Below are positions 6,038 to 14,257 of a stretch of DNA of 35,182 nt, in pieces (positions within the stretch are counted from its first letter, which is position 1; every line of letters begins with the position of its first letter). The notes under the pieces are model-generated. The model was not told where the DNA came from. It did not search any database and was given only the letters and a program-made list of their open reading frames with translations. The DNA lies in the NCBI GenBank assembly GCA_947168445.1, contig CAMVLW010000015.1, positions 1-35,182 on the forward strand, given 5' to 3'. The DNA comes from an uncultured Clostridia bacterium. Lineage in GTDB: Bacteria; Bacillota; Clostridia; Oscillospirales; Acutalibacteraceae. The position numbers and the translations under genes were made by a program.

Positions 6038-8269
6038 TTACAGTTTTTCCATCTTGCAGAAATTCGCCATCAGCTTTTTGGTTCCCGCCTTGTCAAAGGC
6101 GATTTCTAGCAGCGTGTCGTTGCCCATTTTTTCGGCGGACATCACCATGCCCTTGCCGAACACCTTATGCAGCACCATATCTCCGACGCTGTAGGTAACG
6201 CCCGTTTGAACCGCTGGCTTTTGATATGCGTTGAATTTTTTCGGCGCGTAGGGAGATTTGCTGCCGATGGAAACCGCCTCTACTGAGCCGCCAAAGCCGG
6301 CGCCACGCGAAAAGCGGCTGCTCTCCCCTGTTTTTTCAAGCAACTCGTCGGGAATTTCGGTGACAAAGCGGCTTTCCTTATTGTATGTGGTGGAGCCGAA
6401 AAGCATACGCGAGCGGGTTTTGGTGAGATAAAGCTTTTGCTTGGCGCGGGTAATGCCGACGTAAGCCAAGCGGCGCTCCTCGTTGATTTCCTCGGGGTTC
6501 ATCATGGAGGCAATCGACGGAAACAGACCGTCCTCCATGCCGGTGATAAACACCACCGGGAATTCCAAGCCCTTTGCGCTGTGCAGAGTCATCATCACGC
6601 AGGTGTCAGCGTCGGCGTCGTAGTTGTCAATGTCAGTCATCAGCGAGATTTCCTCCAAAAAGCTTGACAAGTCAGCGTCGTCGCCGTAGTCCTCCTCAAA
6701 CTTGATGATGTTGGAGGACAGTTCTTCGATGTTCTCAATCCGCACATCCGCGTTTTCTTTTTCGGTTCTCAGGTAGTTTTCGTAATTGGTGTGTTCCAGA
6801 ATCAGGTTGTATAATTCCGCAAGAGAATAATCTCCGCTTTCGTCCGCTTCAATCAAGCCGTCAATCAGGCTGACAAACTCTTTGAGCTTGCCGGCGGCGC
6901 GTGAAAGCTGCGGATAGCTGTCCGCTTCCTTAATGACGGTGAAAATGCTCTCGCCCAAGCCCGCGCCGATTTCCGCCGCGATTTGCAGGGTGCGGGCGCC
7001 GATGCCGCGCTTCGGCACATTGATAATGCGGCTCAGGCGCACGTCGTCGTGCGGATTGTTGACAACCTGCAAATAAGCAATCATGTCGCGAATCTCCTCG
7101 CGGTCATAAAAGCGGTGACCGCCGATAATGCGGTGCGGAATACCGCTGCGCGAGAGGGTTTGCTCAATGGCGTTAGACTGGGCGTTGGTGCGGTAGAGAA
7201 TCGCAAAATCGGAATACTTTCTGCCGTCCGAAACGCCGTCGGTGATGGTCTGCGCGATAAACTGCGCCTCGTCGCGCTCATCCTCACAGGTATGTAATTC
7301 GATTTTTTCGCCCTCCGGGTTCTGCGTCCAGAGCGTTTTGCCCTTGCGCACGGTGTTGTGGGAAATCACACCGTTTGCCGCGTTGAGGATATTCTGCGTG
7401 CTGCGGTAGTTTTGCTCCAGACGGATAATCTTTGCGCCCTTGAAGGTGTTTTCAAACGAGAGAATGTTTTCAATCGTCGCGCCGCGAAATTTATAGATAC
7501 TCTGGTCGTCGTCACCGACAACGCAGATGTTGCCGTACTTTTCCGCCAGCATGGACACAAAGCGGTACTGCACGCGGTTGGTGTCCTGATACTCGTCAAC
7601 CATGATGTATTTGAACTGGTTTTGATAAAAACCGAGAATGTCGGGATTCTGCTCGAACAGCTCGACGGTTTTGCACAGCAGGTCGTCAAAATCCATTGCG
7701 TCGGCGGTTTTGAGCCTTGCCTGATAGATTTCATACACCTTGGCAACCGACACCTTGCGGTAGTCATACTCGGCGTTTTTCAGCATTTCGGCGGGCGTTA
7801 TCATCTTGTCCTTCGCCTTGGAAATCTCGGAGAGAATCGACTTGACGGGCAGCTGCTTTTCGTCAATGTTAAGCTGCTTGACAATGTCCTTGACAAGCTT
7901 TTTCTGGTCGTCGGTGGCATAGACGGTAAAATGGGAGGAATAACCCAGCCTGTCACCGTAGCGCCGCAAAATCCGCGCACAGGTGGAGTGGAAGGTCGCC
8001 GCCCAAATGTCGCCGCCGCCCTCCGGCACCGTGTTGCAGATTCGCTCCTTGAGCTCGCCTGCCGCTTTATTCGTAAAGGTAATCGCGAGAATGTTCCACG
8101 GGCGGCACAAGCCCGACTGCAAAATATAGGCAATGCGGTTGACAAGCACCGTTGTTTTGCCCGAACCTGCGCCCGCAAGAATCAGCAGCGGACCCTCGGT
8201 GGCAAAAACCGCCTCGCGCTGCCTGTCGTTCATATGAGAAAATTGTTGCTTGATGTCGTTTTGCGTCAT
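6038..8269 (-). CDS. pcrA: ATP-dependent 3'-5' DNA helicase PcrA/UvrD
   Basis: 743 residues with the superfamily 1A helicase motifs in order: Q motif (LNDRQREA-like, MNDRQREAV), Walker A AGAGSGKTT (32-40), ITFTNKAA, DEYQDTN (motif II), GDDDQSIYKFRGA (III), QNYRS (IV), MTLHSAKGLEF (V), and EERRLAYVGITRAK (VI). The C-terminus ends with the short Tudor-like segment (VGDMVLHKVFGKG...) typical of Gram-positive PcrA. It unwinds DNA in excision repair and plasmid replication and strips RecA. Start ATG lies seven bases after AGGA. A perfect TATAAT lies at 8299-8294 upstream, although the -35 is weak. Confidence 0.95.
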   Translation of the reverse strand: MTQNDIKQQFSHMNDRQREAVFATEGPLLILAGAGSGKTTVLVNRIAYILQSGLCRPWNILAITFTNKAAGELKERICNTVPEGGGDIWAATFHSTCARILRRYGDRLGYSSHFTVYATDDQKKLVKDIVKQLNIDEKQLPVKSILSEISKAKDKMITPAEMLKNAEYDYRKVSVAKVYEIYQARLKTADAMDFDDLLCKTVELFEQNPDILGFYQNQFKYIMVDEYQDTNRVQYRFVSMLAEKYGNICVVGDDDQSIYKFRGATIENILSFENTFKGAKIIRLEQNYRSTQNILNAANGVISHNTVRKGKTLWTQNPEGEKIELHTCEDERDEAQFIAQTITDGVSDGRKYSDFAILYRTNAQSNAIEQTLSRSGIPHRIIGGHRFYDREEIRDMIAYLQVVNNPHDDVRLSRIINVPKRGIGARTLQIAAEIGAGLGESIFTVIKEADSYPQLSRAAGKLKEFVSLIDGLIEADESGDYSLAELYNLILEHTNYENYLRTEKENADVRIENIEELSSNIIKFEEDYGDDADLSSFLEEISLMTDIDNYDADADTCVMMTLHSAKGLEFPVVFITGMEDGLFPSIASMMNPEEINEERRLAYVGITRAKQKLYLTKTRSRMLFGSTTYNKESRFVTEIPDELLEKTGESSRFSRGAGFGGSVEAVSIGSKSPYAPKKFNAYQKPAVQTGVTYSVGDMVLHKVFGKGMVMSAEKMGNDTLLEIAFDKAGTKKLMANFCKMEKL

Positions 8270-8293
8270 AATTCTGTCCTAACAATCGCCCTG

Positions 8294-8327
8294 ATTATAA
8301 CAGAAAGCGGGCGAACAATGTCCGCCC
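8294..8327 (-). promoter_or_regulatory. Short hairpin and pcrA -10 region
   Basis: The minus strand has GGGCG (8327-8323) pairing with CGCCC (8313-8309), then a partly T-rich stretch and a perfect TATAAT (8299-8294). The hairpin may be a weak terminator for the lipoprotein gene; the -10 could serve pcrA, but no good -35 is seen at 16-18 bp. Confidence 0.35.
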
Positions 8328-8358
8328 TGCATTTCTTCTTTAATATTCTTTAATTGAA

Positions 8359-8838
8359 TTATTTAATGCTGTCCTGGAAGGTTTTCAGCATAGCCGCAGC
8401 ATTGTCCGCGACAATCATGGTGACGAAGTTGCCGTCCTTGGTAACCTTGCAAGCCTCTACCATCGAAACCTTTTCGGGAGTGTAGGAGTTGTAGGTTCTG
8501 AGAATGGAATTATATCTGGTGGTCAGCGCGGTTTCCACTCTGCCCGCAGCGTCGGCGTCGTTTGCCTCAACCAAAACGATTTCGACAGGAGCGTCGGTGT
8601 TGCTCTTGTCCATCTCGGCAGCAAACTGCTTGACGTCCTTTTCCTCAATGCTGTAGTAGCGGTTAAGCTTGTCCGCAGTGTCGAGCTTTTCAAGAGAAAG
8701 TCCGTTTGCGGTGTTGATGGTTTCCATTACCTTGTTCAGGTCAACGCTCTTTGCAGCGTCGCCGCCGTTGCCGCCGCAGCCCGCGAATACCGCGATAGCA
8801 AGAAGCGCAGCAAGTGCCAGTGCAATTACTCTTTTCAT
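8359..8838 (-). CDS. DUF4358-like lipoprotein
   Basis: 159 residues with a lipoprotein signal peptide (MKRVIALALAALLAIAVFAGC, lipid on Cys20) followed by a small alpha/beta domain. The sequence matches what I know as DUF4358: a YYSIEEKDVKQFAAEM segment, an EIVLVEANDADAAGRVETAL segment and a C-terminal NGNFVTMIVADNA-like strand (here DGNFVTMIVADNA). These are surface lipoproteins of Firmicutes with no assigned activity. GGAGG (8850-8846) lies seven bases before the ATG and a strong promoter is at 8889-8916. Monocistronic or read into pcrA. Confidence 0.8.
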   Translation of the reverse strand: MKRVIALALAALLAIAVFAGCGGNGGDAAKSVDLNKVMETINTANGLSLEKLDTADKLNRYYSIEEKDVKQFAAEMDKSNTDAPVEIVLVEANDADAAGRVETALTTRYNSILRTYNSYTPEKVSMVEACKVTKDGNFVTMIVADNAAAMLKTFQDSIK

Positions 8839-8888
8839 AACATTTCCTCCAAATAATTGTTGTAGGTTTATTATTTGCGTACTTCCCT

Positions 8889-8916
8889 ATTATATTAGTT
8901 TTTTCGCAAAAGTCAA
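8889..8916 (-). promoter_or_regulatory. Sigma-A promoter of the DUF4358-like lipoprotein
   Basis: TTGACT (8916-8911), a 16-bp spacer, then a perfect TATAAT (8894-8889), about 50 bp before the start codon. Confidence 0.8.
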
Positions 8917-9072
8917 GCATTATCTCAAAATTTTCACGCAGCGGCGCGCTGCACCCGTTCCGCCTTCGGGAAAATTGATTGTTAGGAACAGTTCATCAAC
9001 GGCGGGTCAAAACTTAGCAAGTACTAAAAAGCAGTGACTCTTTCAACTCAACTCTAAACAAAAAAGAAAAGC
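8917..9072. other. Intergenic stretch with no recognised feature
   Basis: The full gap between genes is 8839-9137. Apart from the promoter (8889-8916), terminator (9073-9099) and short tandem repeat (9111-9134), I see only a small GCAGC/GCTGC hairpin near 8938-8952, without a T run. No gene or RNA could be supported. Confidence 0.5.
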
Positions 9073-9099
9073 CGGGCAGAGAGAAAGCCTCTCCGCCCG
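9055..9099 (-). terminator. Terminator of the NSS transporter gene
   Basis: Stem CGGGC-GAGAG (9073-9083, one mismatch) with CTCTC-GCCCG (9089-9099) and a five-base loop. On the minus strand it is followed by a T-rich run (CTTTTCTTTTTTG). Confidence 0.75.
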
Positions 9100-9110
9100 A
9101 CGAATGACAC

Positions 9111-9134
9111 ATTCCGAATTCCGAATTCCGAATT
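9111..9134. repeat. Short tandem repeat ATTCCGA x3
   Basis: Three tandem copies of the heptamer ATTCCGA plus ATT, immediately downstream of the transporter stop codon. Purely a sequence observation; no function proposed. Confidence 0.7.
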
Positions 9135-9137
9135 AAT

Positions 9138-10664
9138 TTATTTCTCTTCCCAGACGACCTCGTCCTCGACATAGCCCTTTTTCTTCTTTTTGCTGACGAT
9201 AATCTTGGCGATAAAGCCGCTGAGGAACACCAACGCCGAAACAACCCAGCCTGCCGTTACCTGCGCCCAGATGGGATAGCCGCCGTAGCTGCCGCCGTTT
9301 TGACCGAAGAGCACAACCATGTTCCAGACAAACAAGCCGGTCAGCATAACAGGCGCAATAAACTTAATCGACGCCGCAAACCACCAATAGGGCGCCTTGA
9401 AGCGCTTGGCGTTTTTGTTGACTTCGTTCAGCACCTTTCTGAGATTGAACGTCCAGCCGATTGCGATACATTCCAGTACACCGATAACAATCAGGTTAAT
9501 CTGGTTTGTCCAGTTGTCGACAATATCCAGCCAAGCCAAGCCCGCCTGTGTGATAAACACCATTGAAATCACGCCGCTAATCGCGCAAACCGCAATGGTT
9601 ACGGTCTTTGGCTTCAGGTGGAACTTATCCGCAATTGCCGCCGAAACGCCCTCAACAATGGAGAACGCCGAGTCGATGGCAAGCGTGATGAGCATGAGGT
9701 AGAAAATCGCGCCGAACACCGCATTGAACCAGCCGATATCAGTGAGGTTGACGATTGCCTGCGGATAAACGATAAAGGCGGTGGCGATGCCGCTGTCGGT
9801 CACCTTGTCGAGCATGTTGGTGCCGCCCATGGTGGAGAACATTACGATACCTGACAACACGCTGATTGCCATGTCGGAAAACGCGATAATCACCGCGTCC
9901 AGCGCAACGTCGGCGTCGTCACCGAGATAGGAGCCGTAAGCAAACATAATCGCCATCATAATTGACAGGCTGTAGAACACCTGACCGATTGCGTCCACCC
10001 ACAGCGAGGGGTCGGAAAACGCGGAAGCGTCGGGCACAAACAAGATTTTGAGACCCTCCATTGCGCCGGGCATGGTGCAGCCCTTGACCGCCATAATCAC
10101 CAGCAGAACGACCGGGGCAAAAACGGTGAATTTGACGACCTTGCCCACCGAGCTTGCGCCGTTGCGGATGCAGAAGAAAATCAAGCCCCACGCAATCATC
10201 AGGCAGAGCATAACAATGCCGGGAATCGAGCTGCCCTCAATCGCTCCTGTGGTTTGGGTCAGTTCAAAGAACAAGCCGGACGCCGCCTCGTTGTTGCCGG
10301 TCATGCCCGCAAACTGCCACGAATTAATAAACATTAAAATGACCCATGCGAATACGACCGAGTAATAGCAGACGATAACGAACGCATTGGAGGTTGCCGC
10401 CCAGCCGACGGGCTCCCAGCGCTTGCCGATACCGCGCATTGACTCAATTGCTCCCTTGCGGAACTTTCTGGCGATAGAGATTTCCATCATCAGAAGCGGA
10501 ATACCCATTGCCAGCATGGCAAACAGATAGACCACAAGGAAGGTGCCGCCGCCGTGCTTTGCCGCCAAGCCCGGAAAACGCCATGCGTTGCCGAGACCGA
10601 CCGCAGAACCGATTGCGGCGAGAATAAAGATGAAGCGTGAGCTCCACTGTCCTCTCTTTTCCAT
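9138..10664 (-). CDS. Sodium-dependent neurotransmitter-symporter-family (NSS) transporter
   Basis: 508 residues, 11-12 membrane segments. The N-terminus has the NSS/SLC6 signature WSSRFIFILAAIGSAVGLGN followed by WRFPGL; the unwound GSAVGLGNAWRFP segment of TM1 binds substrate and Na+. Bacterial members (LeuT, MhsT, TnaT) import amino acids with sodium; the substrate here cannot be assigned. The C-terminus is basic (KKKKKGY). Start ATG follows AAGGAGAGAG. It is preceded by a good sigma-A promoter (10718-10746) and followed by a terminator, so it is a single-gene unit. Length and topology are normal for the family. Confidence 0.92.
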   Translation of the reverse strand: MEKRGQWSSRFIFILAAIGSAVGLGNAWRFPGLAAKHGGGTFLVVYLFAMLAMGIPLLMMEISIARKFRKGAIESMRGIGKRWEPVGWAATSNAFVIVCYYSVVFAWVILMFINSWQFAGMTGNNEAASGLFFELTQTTGAIEGSSIPGIVMLCLMIAWGLIFFCIRNGASSVGKVVKFTVFAPVVLLVIMAVKGCTMPGAMEGLKILFVPDASAFSDPSLWVDAIGQVFYSLSIMMAIMFAYGSYLGDDADVALDAVIIAFSDMAISVLSGIVMFSTMGGTNMLDKVTDSGIATAFIVYPQAIVNLTDIGWFNAVFGAIFYLMLITLAIDSAFSIVEGVSAAIADKFHLKPKTVTIAVCAISGVISMVFITQAGLAWLDIVDNWTNQINLIVIGVLECIAIGWTFNLRKVLNEVNKNAKRFKAPYWWFAASIKFIAPVMLTGLFVWNMVVLFGQNGGSYGGYPIWAQVTAGWVVSALVFLSGFIAKIIVSKKKKKGYVEDEVVWEEK

Positions 10665-10717
10665 TTTTCTCTCTCCTTCATAATTTTGCCGAAAACGGCA
10701 ATAAACAGGTAAAAAAC

Positions 10718-10746
10718 ATTATACAGTTTATTTCCGGAAAATGCAA
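10718..10746 (-). promoter_or_regulatory. Sigma-A promoter of the NSS transporter
   Basis: TTGCAT (10746-10741), 17-bp spacer, TATAAT (10723-10718), about 54 bp before the ATG. Confidence 0.75.
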
Positions 10747-10778
10747 CAGATATTAAAAAAGTGAATAAATTTTTACTA

Positions 10779-10807
10779 TTTACTTTGGCAAATAATTGTG
10801 GTATATT
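10779..10807 (+). promoter_or_regulatory. Promoter of the FliB-like gene
   Basis: TTTACT (10779-10784), 17-bp spacer, TATATT (10802-10807), 29 bp before the chosen start at 10837. Its position rules out the upstream GTG start at 10798, which would overlap the -10. Confidence 0.65.
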
Positions 10808-10836
10808 ATGTTGGAAATAAATTTTGGAGTGAAACT

Positions 10837-11868
10837 ATGCGCGACGTCTACCCTTCCTTTTATCATCAATTCAAGTGTATTGCCAATCTTTGCGAGGACA
10901 GCTGCTGCAAGGATTGGGATATTGACATTGATTCCGCCACCGAACAGTTCTACCGCAGTGTTCAGGGAGAGTTGGGAGATAAAATGCGGCAAAAGCTGAA
11001 AACCGACGAATATGACGAGTGGATTTTCCCGGTGGAAAACGGCAGATGTCCGTTTTGGAACCGCGACATGCTCTGCGATATTTTTATCGGAATCGGTGAG
11101 GAACACCTCAGCGAAACCTGCGCCGGCTTTCCGCGCGTCAAGATTGATTATGAAGAATTTTCCGAGCATTTGCTCTCCTTTGCCTGCCCCGAAGCGGCGC
11201 GGTTTATGCTGCGCACGGATAACGCCTATGCGGATTTCGGCGGCGAGGAGGAAATGCAGGCGGCGGAAAACAGCGACGGCTACATGAGTTTTTTGCTGAA
11301 AGCCCGCAGCCGCACGGCGGAAATTCTGCTTGACAGGGAACTGCCCTTCGCCTACCGTCTGGCGGATTGTCTGGAATTCAACGCGCAGGTGCAGAGCGTG
11401 CTCAACGGCGAAGAACCGCAGCCGCTCAGCTTTGAAAACGCAGAAACAGACGGCTGTGACTTTTTATTTGACATGCACCTTCGGTTTGAAATCATGAGCG
11501 GGCGCTGGAAGCAGGCGCTTTCCGATACGCAAAAGCAGCTTGCGGCGCTGAAAATCCGCGACGGTTTTGCGCAGGATTTTGAAAAGTTCGCGCTCTATTA
11601 TGTCTACCGCTACTATTTGGAAGCGGTCAACTCCGGCGACGTGCTCTACTCCGTCAAGCGCATTGTGTGCGCGTTTATCGTGACGGGCTTGCTTGACGCG
11701 CTGTTTGAAAAAGAAGGCTATCCCCTGCCGCGCATGCGGATTTTGCAGCGGTATTCAAAGGAAGTGGAGCACTCCTATGAGAACACCGAAATGCTCAACG
11801 CCGAATTTGACAGAGACAGCCGCTTTTCGGTTGAAAATCTAATCGCTTTATTGGAAACAATGGTATAA
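10837..11868 (+). CDS. FliB-like (flagellin lysine-N-methylase type) Cys-cluster protein
   Basis: Start at ATG 10837 after TTGGAG; an earlier in-frame GTG (10798) lies inside the promoter. 343 residues. The N-terminus FKCIANLCEDSCCKDWDIDID holds Cys14, 19, 23 and 24 in a C-x4-C-x3-CC pattern typical of FliB-related and YkgJ-like proteins, thought to bind a metal or Fe-S cluster. Further Cys and Trp positions (CPFWNRDMLCDIF, ETCAGFPR) follow the FliB family. FliB methylates lysines of flagellin in enterobacteria, but no flagellar gene is in this window and clostridial relatives are common in non-motile species, so the target is unknown. Single-gene unit with its own promoter and a shared bidirectional terminator. 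Confidence 0.75.
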   Translation: MRDVYPSFYHQFKCIANLCEDSCCKDWDIDIDSATEQFYRSVQGELGDKMRQKLKTDEYDEWIFPVENGRCPFWNRDMLCDIFIGIGEEHLSETCAGFPRVKIDYEEFSEHLLSFACPEAARFMLRTDNAYADFGGEEEMQAAENSDGYMSFLLKARSRTAEILLDRELPFAYRLADCLEFNAQVQSVLNGEEPQPLSFENAETDGCDFLFDMHLRFEIMSGRWKQALSDTQKQLAALKIRDGFAQDFEKFALYYVYRYYLEAVNSGDVLYSVKRIVCAFIVTGLLDALFEKEGYPLPRMRILQRYSKEVEHSYENTEMLNAEFDRDSRFSVENLIALLETMV

Positions 11869-11871
11869 AAA

Positions 11872-11904
11872 ACCGCCGCAGAAGACTGAAAAATCTGCGG
11901 CGGT
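11872..11904. terminator. Bidirectional terminator
   Basis: Perfect 11-bp stem (ACCGCCGCAGA, 11872-11882, with 11894-11904) and an 11-base loop. T-rich tails on both sides terminate the FliB-like gene (+) and the glycerate kinase gene (-), which converge here. Confidence 0.85.
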
Positions 11905-11908
11905 CATT

Positions 11909-13051
11909 TTATTTTTTCAGCTTCATGCCGAGCTTTATCATTGAAAACAGGTTAAGAGCGGCTTCATAATAAAGCGCTTCGGCATTTTGCAGCGCTTCCT
12001 CCAAGGTCATCGGGCTGTTAACGGTGGTCATCAGCGAATCTATTCCATAGCGGCAAATGTCCTGCGCGCCTTTGCCGAGCGAGCCGGAAAGCCCGACAAC
12101 AGGGATTCCCTTTGCCTTGGCATGAAGCCCCACGCCGCTCATCACCTTTCCAAAGCAGCTTTGCCAATCGGTTCTGCCCTCGCCTGTTACCACAAGGTCA
12201 ACGCCCTCAAGCCGTTTGTCAAAGTGGATAAGGTCGAGCACGGCTTCAATGCCGGATTTCATCTCGCCGCCGCAAAACACCTTCAGCGCCGCGCCCAGTC
12301 CTCCTGCCGCGCCTGCGCCTTCAACAGCGTCGCAATCCACGCCGAAGCTTTCCTTTATCACATCGCGGTAATGCGCCATGCCCGCTTCAAGGCGGTTTAT
12401 CATGTCATTATCCGCTCCTTTTTGCGCGGCAAAGGTGCGGGTGGCGCCGTTCTTGCCGCAGAGCGGATTCTTGACGTCGCACATCACGGTGATGTGACAG
12501 TTTTTCAGAGTTTGCGGCAGCCTGCCGCTGTCAATTGACGCGACTTTTTCCAAATCGCCGCCGCAGCCCAAAAGCTCGTTTCCGTCCGTATCGAGAAATT
12601 TCATACCCAGTGCGCGCATACAGCCCATGCCGCCGTCGTTGGTGGCGGAACCGCCGATAGCGATTGTCAGGTCGGTATAGCCGCTGTGAAGGGCGTGCAG
12701 AATCAGCTCGCCGGTTCCAAAGGCAGAGGTTTTTTCGGGATTGCGCAGGTGAGAAGGCACCAGCGGCAAGCCGGACGCCGCCGCCATTTCAATCACCGCC
12801 TTGCCGCTGTCAAGCACGCCGTAGCAGGCGCGAACAGGGTTTAGCAGCGGGTCGTGTACCTCGGCAAACACTTTTTTGCCGTTTTCCGCGGCAATCACCG
12901 CGTCAACGGTTCCTTCGCCGCCGTCAGCAACCGTCACGCTGTCGCAAACACAGCTTTCAAAAACCTCATGCGCCGCCTTTTCAAGCAGCTTGGCGGTTTG
13001 TTCACTTGTCAGGCTGCCCTTAAAAGCGTCTGAGGCAAACAACAGTTTCAT
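11909..13051 (-). CDS. glxK: Glycerate kinase (type I)
   Basis: Phosphorylates D-glycerate with ATP, usually to 2-phosphoglycerate, feeding lower glycolysis. The 380-residue protein has the GK-I family landmarks: N-terminal SDAFKGSLTSEQ, VADGGEGTVDA, IGGSATNDGGMG, VMCDVKNPL and TGEGRTDWQSCFGK. Start chosen at ATG 13051, eight bases after GGGAG (13064-13060); an upstream GTG (13060) overlaps the ribosome site. It stands alone between a converging gene and the DUF3592-like gene. Normal length; cytoplasmic. Confidence 0.93.
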   Translation of the reverse strand: MKLLFASDAFKGSLTSEQTAKLLEKAAHEVFESCVCDSVTVADGGEGTVDAVIAAENGKKVFAEVHDPLLNPVRACYGVLDSGKAVIEMAAASGLPLVPSHLRNPEKTSAFGTGELILHALHSGYTDLTIAIGGSATNDGGMGCMRALGMKFLDTDGNELLGCGGDLEKVASIDSGRLPQTLKNCHITVMCDVKNPLCGKNGATRTFAAQKGADNDMINRLEAGMAHYRDVIKESFGVDCDAVEGAGAAGGLGAALKVFCGGEMKSGIEAVLDLIHFDKRLEGVDLVVTGEGRTDWQSCFGKVMSGVGLHAKAKGIPVVGLSGSLGKGAQDICRYGIDSLMTTVNSPMTLEEALQNAEALYYEAALNLFSMIKLGMKLKK

Positions 13052-13116
13052 AATTATCACTCCCGGTTACGTCAGCGTTAATTTCATTTTGCTCCTTGTC
13101 TTATCTTGTCATACTC

Positions 13117-13147
13117 AAAAGACCCGCTCACAGGAACAGGTCTTTTT
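13117..13147 (-). terminator. Probable terminator of the DUF3592-like gene
   Basis: AAAAGACC (13124-13117 complement) pairs with GGTCTTTT across an inverted repeat at 13117-13124 and 13139-13147, with a 14-base loop. A short T run follows in either direction. Confidence 0.55.
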
Positions 13148-13154
13148 GAAAAAA

Positions 13155-14195
13155 TTATTTGCCTCTGAGGGTGTTGAACAACGCGCCGCGTGTGCCGCCG
13201 TTGCCGTCTGCCGCGCCGCTGCGGGCAAAGGCCAGGAGCACCGCAAACAACAAATCGAGATTCTTTTCGTTTGTGTAAACGCGGTAAAAGCCGCGCACAG
13301 GCAGCTTGTCGGCAACCTTGTGCTGCTCGGCATCCTCCTCGTGCACATATTGACCGGACGTTTCAAAATGCGCGATTTGCTCGTCGTGTCTGAAAACGTC
13401 ATAGACAACCGTTCCCACCTTGCCGGGCGCAAGCTTGGACTGAATACTGACGCCGTTGCGCTTTAGGTGCTTCCAGATGTCCTCGCCGTCAATGGTAAAG
13501 GTAAAGTGGTTGTCAATCAGGAGCATGTTCCACTCGGTCTGCTCCTCGTGACCGATATAGTGCGGCGTGGTGATATTGTGCTCATGGTCGATAAAATCAA
13601 AGCCATAGGGATTCGCCACGGAAAACTTCGTCATCTTGGCTTCATATAGCACCCTGCGGTTTTTGTCCTCCAGACGGTGTCCGTATTTGGGCGTGCCGGT
13701 GTCGGTGATAAAATACAGCTCGCGCTGCTCGCCCTGCTCGGAAGGCGCATAGGTGATTTCGCCGTCCGCTTCATGAATCTTATTCAGCATAGCGTTTTTG
13801 CGGATGGTGAGAACAATAATCACCAAGAGAATGACGCCGCCTGCTATCATGAAATAAATGCCGAAGCTGCCGCCCGAATGAATGGTGCCGGGATTTTTGG
13901 GGTCATACTTCACCTCAACCTCGCCGCCGACCTGATAGGACGGGCTGTCGGAATCAAGGGTTTGGGTGTACTTTTTGCCGTCAACCTCATATTCCACCTT
14001 GACAATACGGCGGGAATCGTTTTGAACCTGCGGGTCGGGCACATAATCGGGATCTTTTTCGATAGACATAATCTTGGCGGTTGTTTTTTCAAACCCTGCG
14101 GATTGGAAAAACGTCAGCCAAACGCCCGCTCCCAACGCAATGACGGCGAGCACGGCGGCAAAAATTTTTAAGCCGGGACCTTTTACGGAAATCAT
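13155..14195 (-). CDS. DUF3592-like membrane protein with C-terminal cytoplasmic domain
   Basis: ATG 14195 lies eight bases after AGGGAG; the ATG at 14201 is too close to it. 346 residues. TM1 at about 9-28, a small extracytoplasmic domain (about 30-108: VKVEYEVDGKKYTQTL, then VEVKYDPKNPGTIH, the typical DUF3592 ending), TM2 at about 110-132, then a cytoplasmic domain of about 200 residues. The latter has a beta-rich YFITDTGTPKYGHRLEDKN pattern that recalls LURP-one/Tubby-like folds, but I am not certain. The C-terminal tail is Gly/Ala rich. No function known. It has its own promoter directly after the MATE gene, so it is probably separate from the polysaccharide operon. Confidence 0.75.
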   Translation of the reverse strand: MISVKGPGLKIFAAVLAVIALGAGVWLTFFQSAGFEKTTAKIMSIEKDPDYVPDPQVQNDSRRIVKVEYEVDGKKYTQTLDSDSPSYQVGGEVEVKYDPKNPGTIHSGGSFGIYFMIAGGVILLVIIVLTIRKNAMLNKIHEADGEITYAPSEQGEQRELYFITDTGTPKYGHRLEDKNRRVLYEAKMTKFSVANPYGFDFIDHEHNITTPHYIGHEEQTEWNMLLIDNHFTFTIDGEDIWKHLKRNGVSIQSKLAPGKVGTVVYDVFRHDEQIAHFETSGQYVHEEDAEQHKVADKLPVRGFYRVYTNEKNLDLLFAVLLAFARSGAADGNGGTRGALFNTLRGK

Positions 14196-14224
14196 GAGCA
14201 TTACTCCCTTTTGTTGATACCTTT

Positions 14225-14253
14225 TTTATAACATAATTCCATGCAAAAATCAA
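14225..14253 (-). promoter_or_regulatory. Promoter of the DUF3592-like gene
   Basis: TTGATT (14253-14248), 17-bp spacer, TATAAA (14230-14225), starting only 5 bp after the MATE stop codon. No terminator hairpin is visible for the upstream operon. Confidence 0.65.
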
Positions 14254-14257
14254 TAAC

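Noticed and set aside
7358..8353. 331-codon plus-strand frame
   Set aside because: Antisense to pcrA, which has every helicase motif; no promoter or ribosome site.
9111..9134. CRISPR-like or regulatory meaning of the ATTCCGA tandem repeat
   Set aside because: Seven-base unit, no spacers, located after a stop codon; probably simple-sequence drift.
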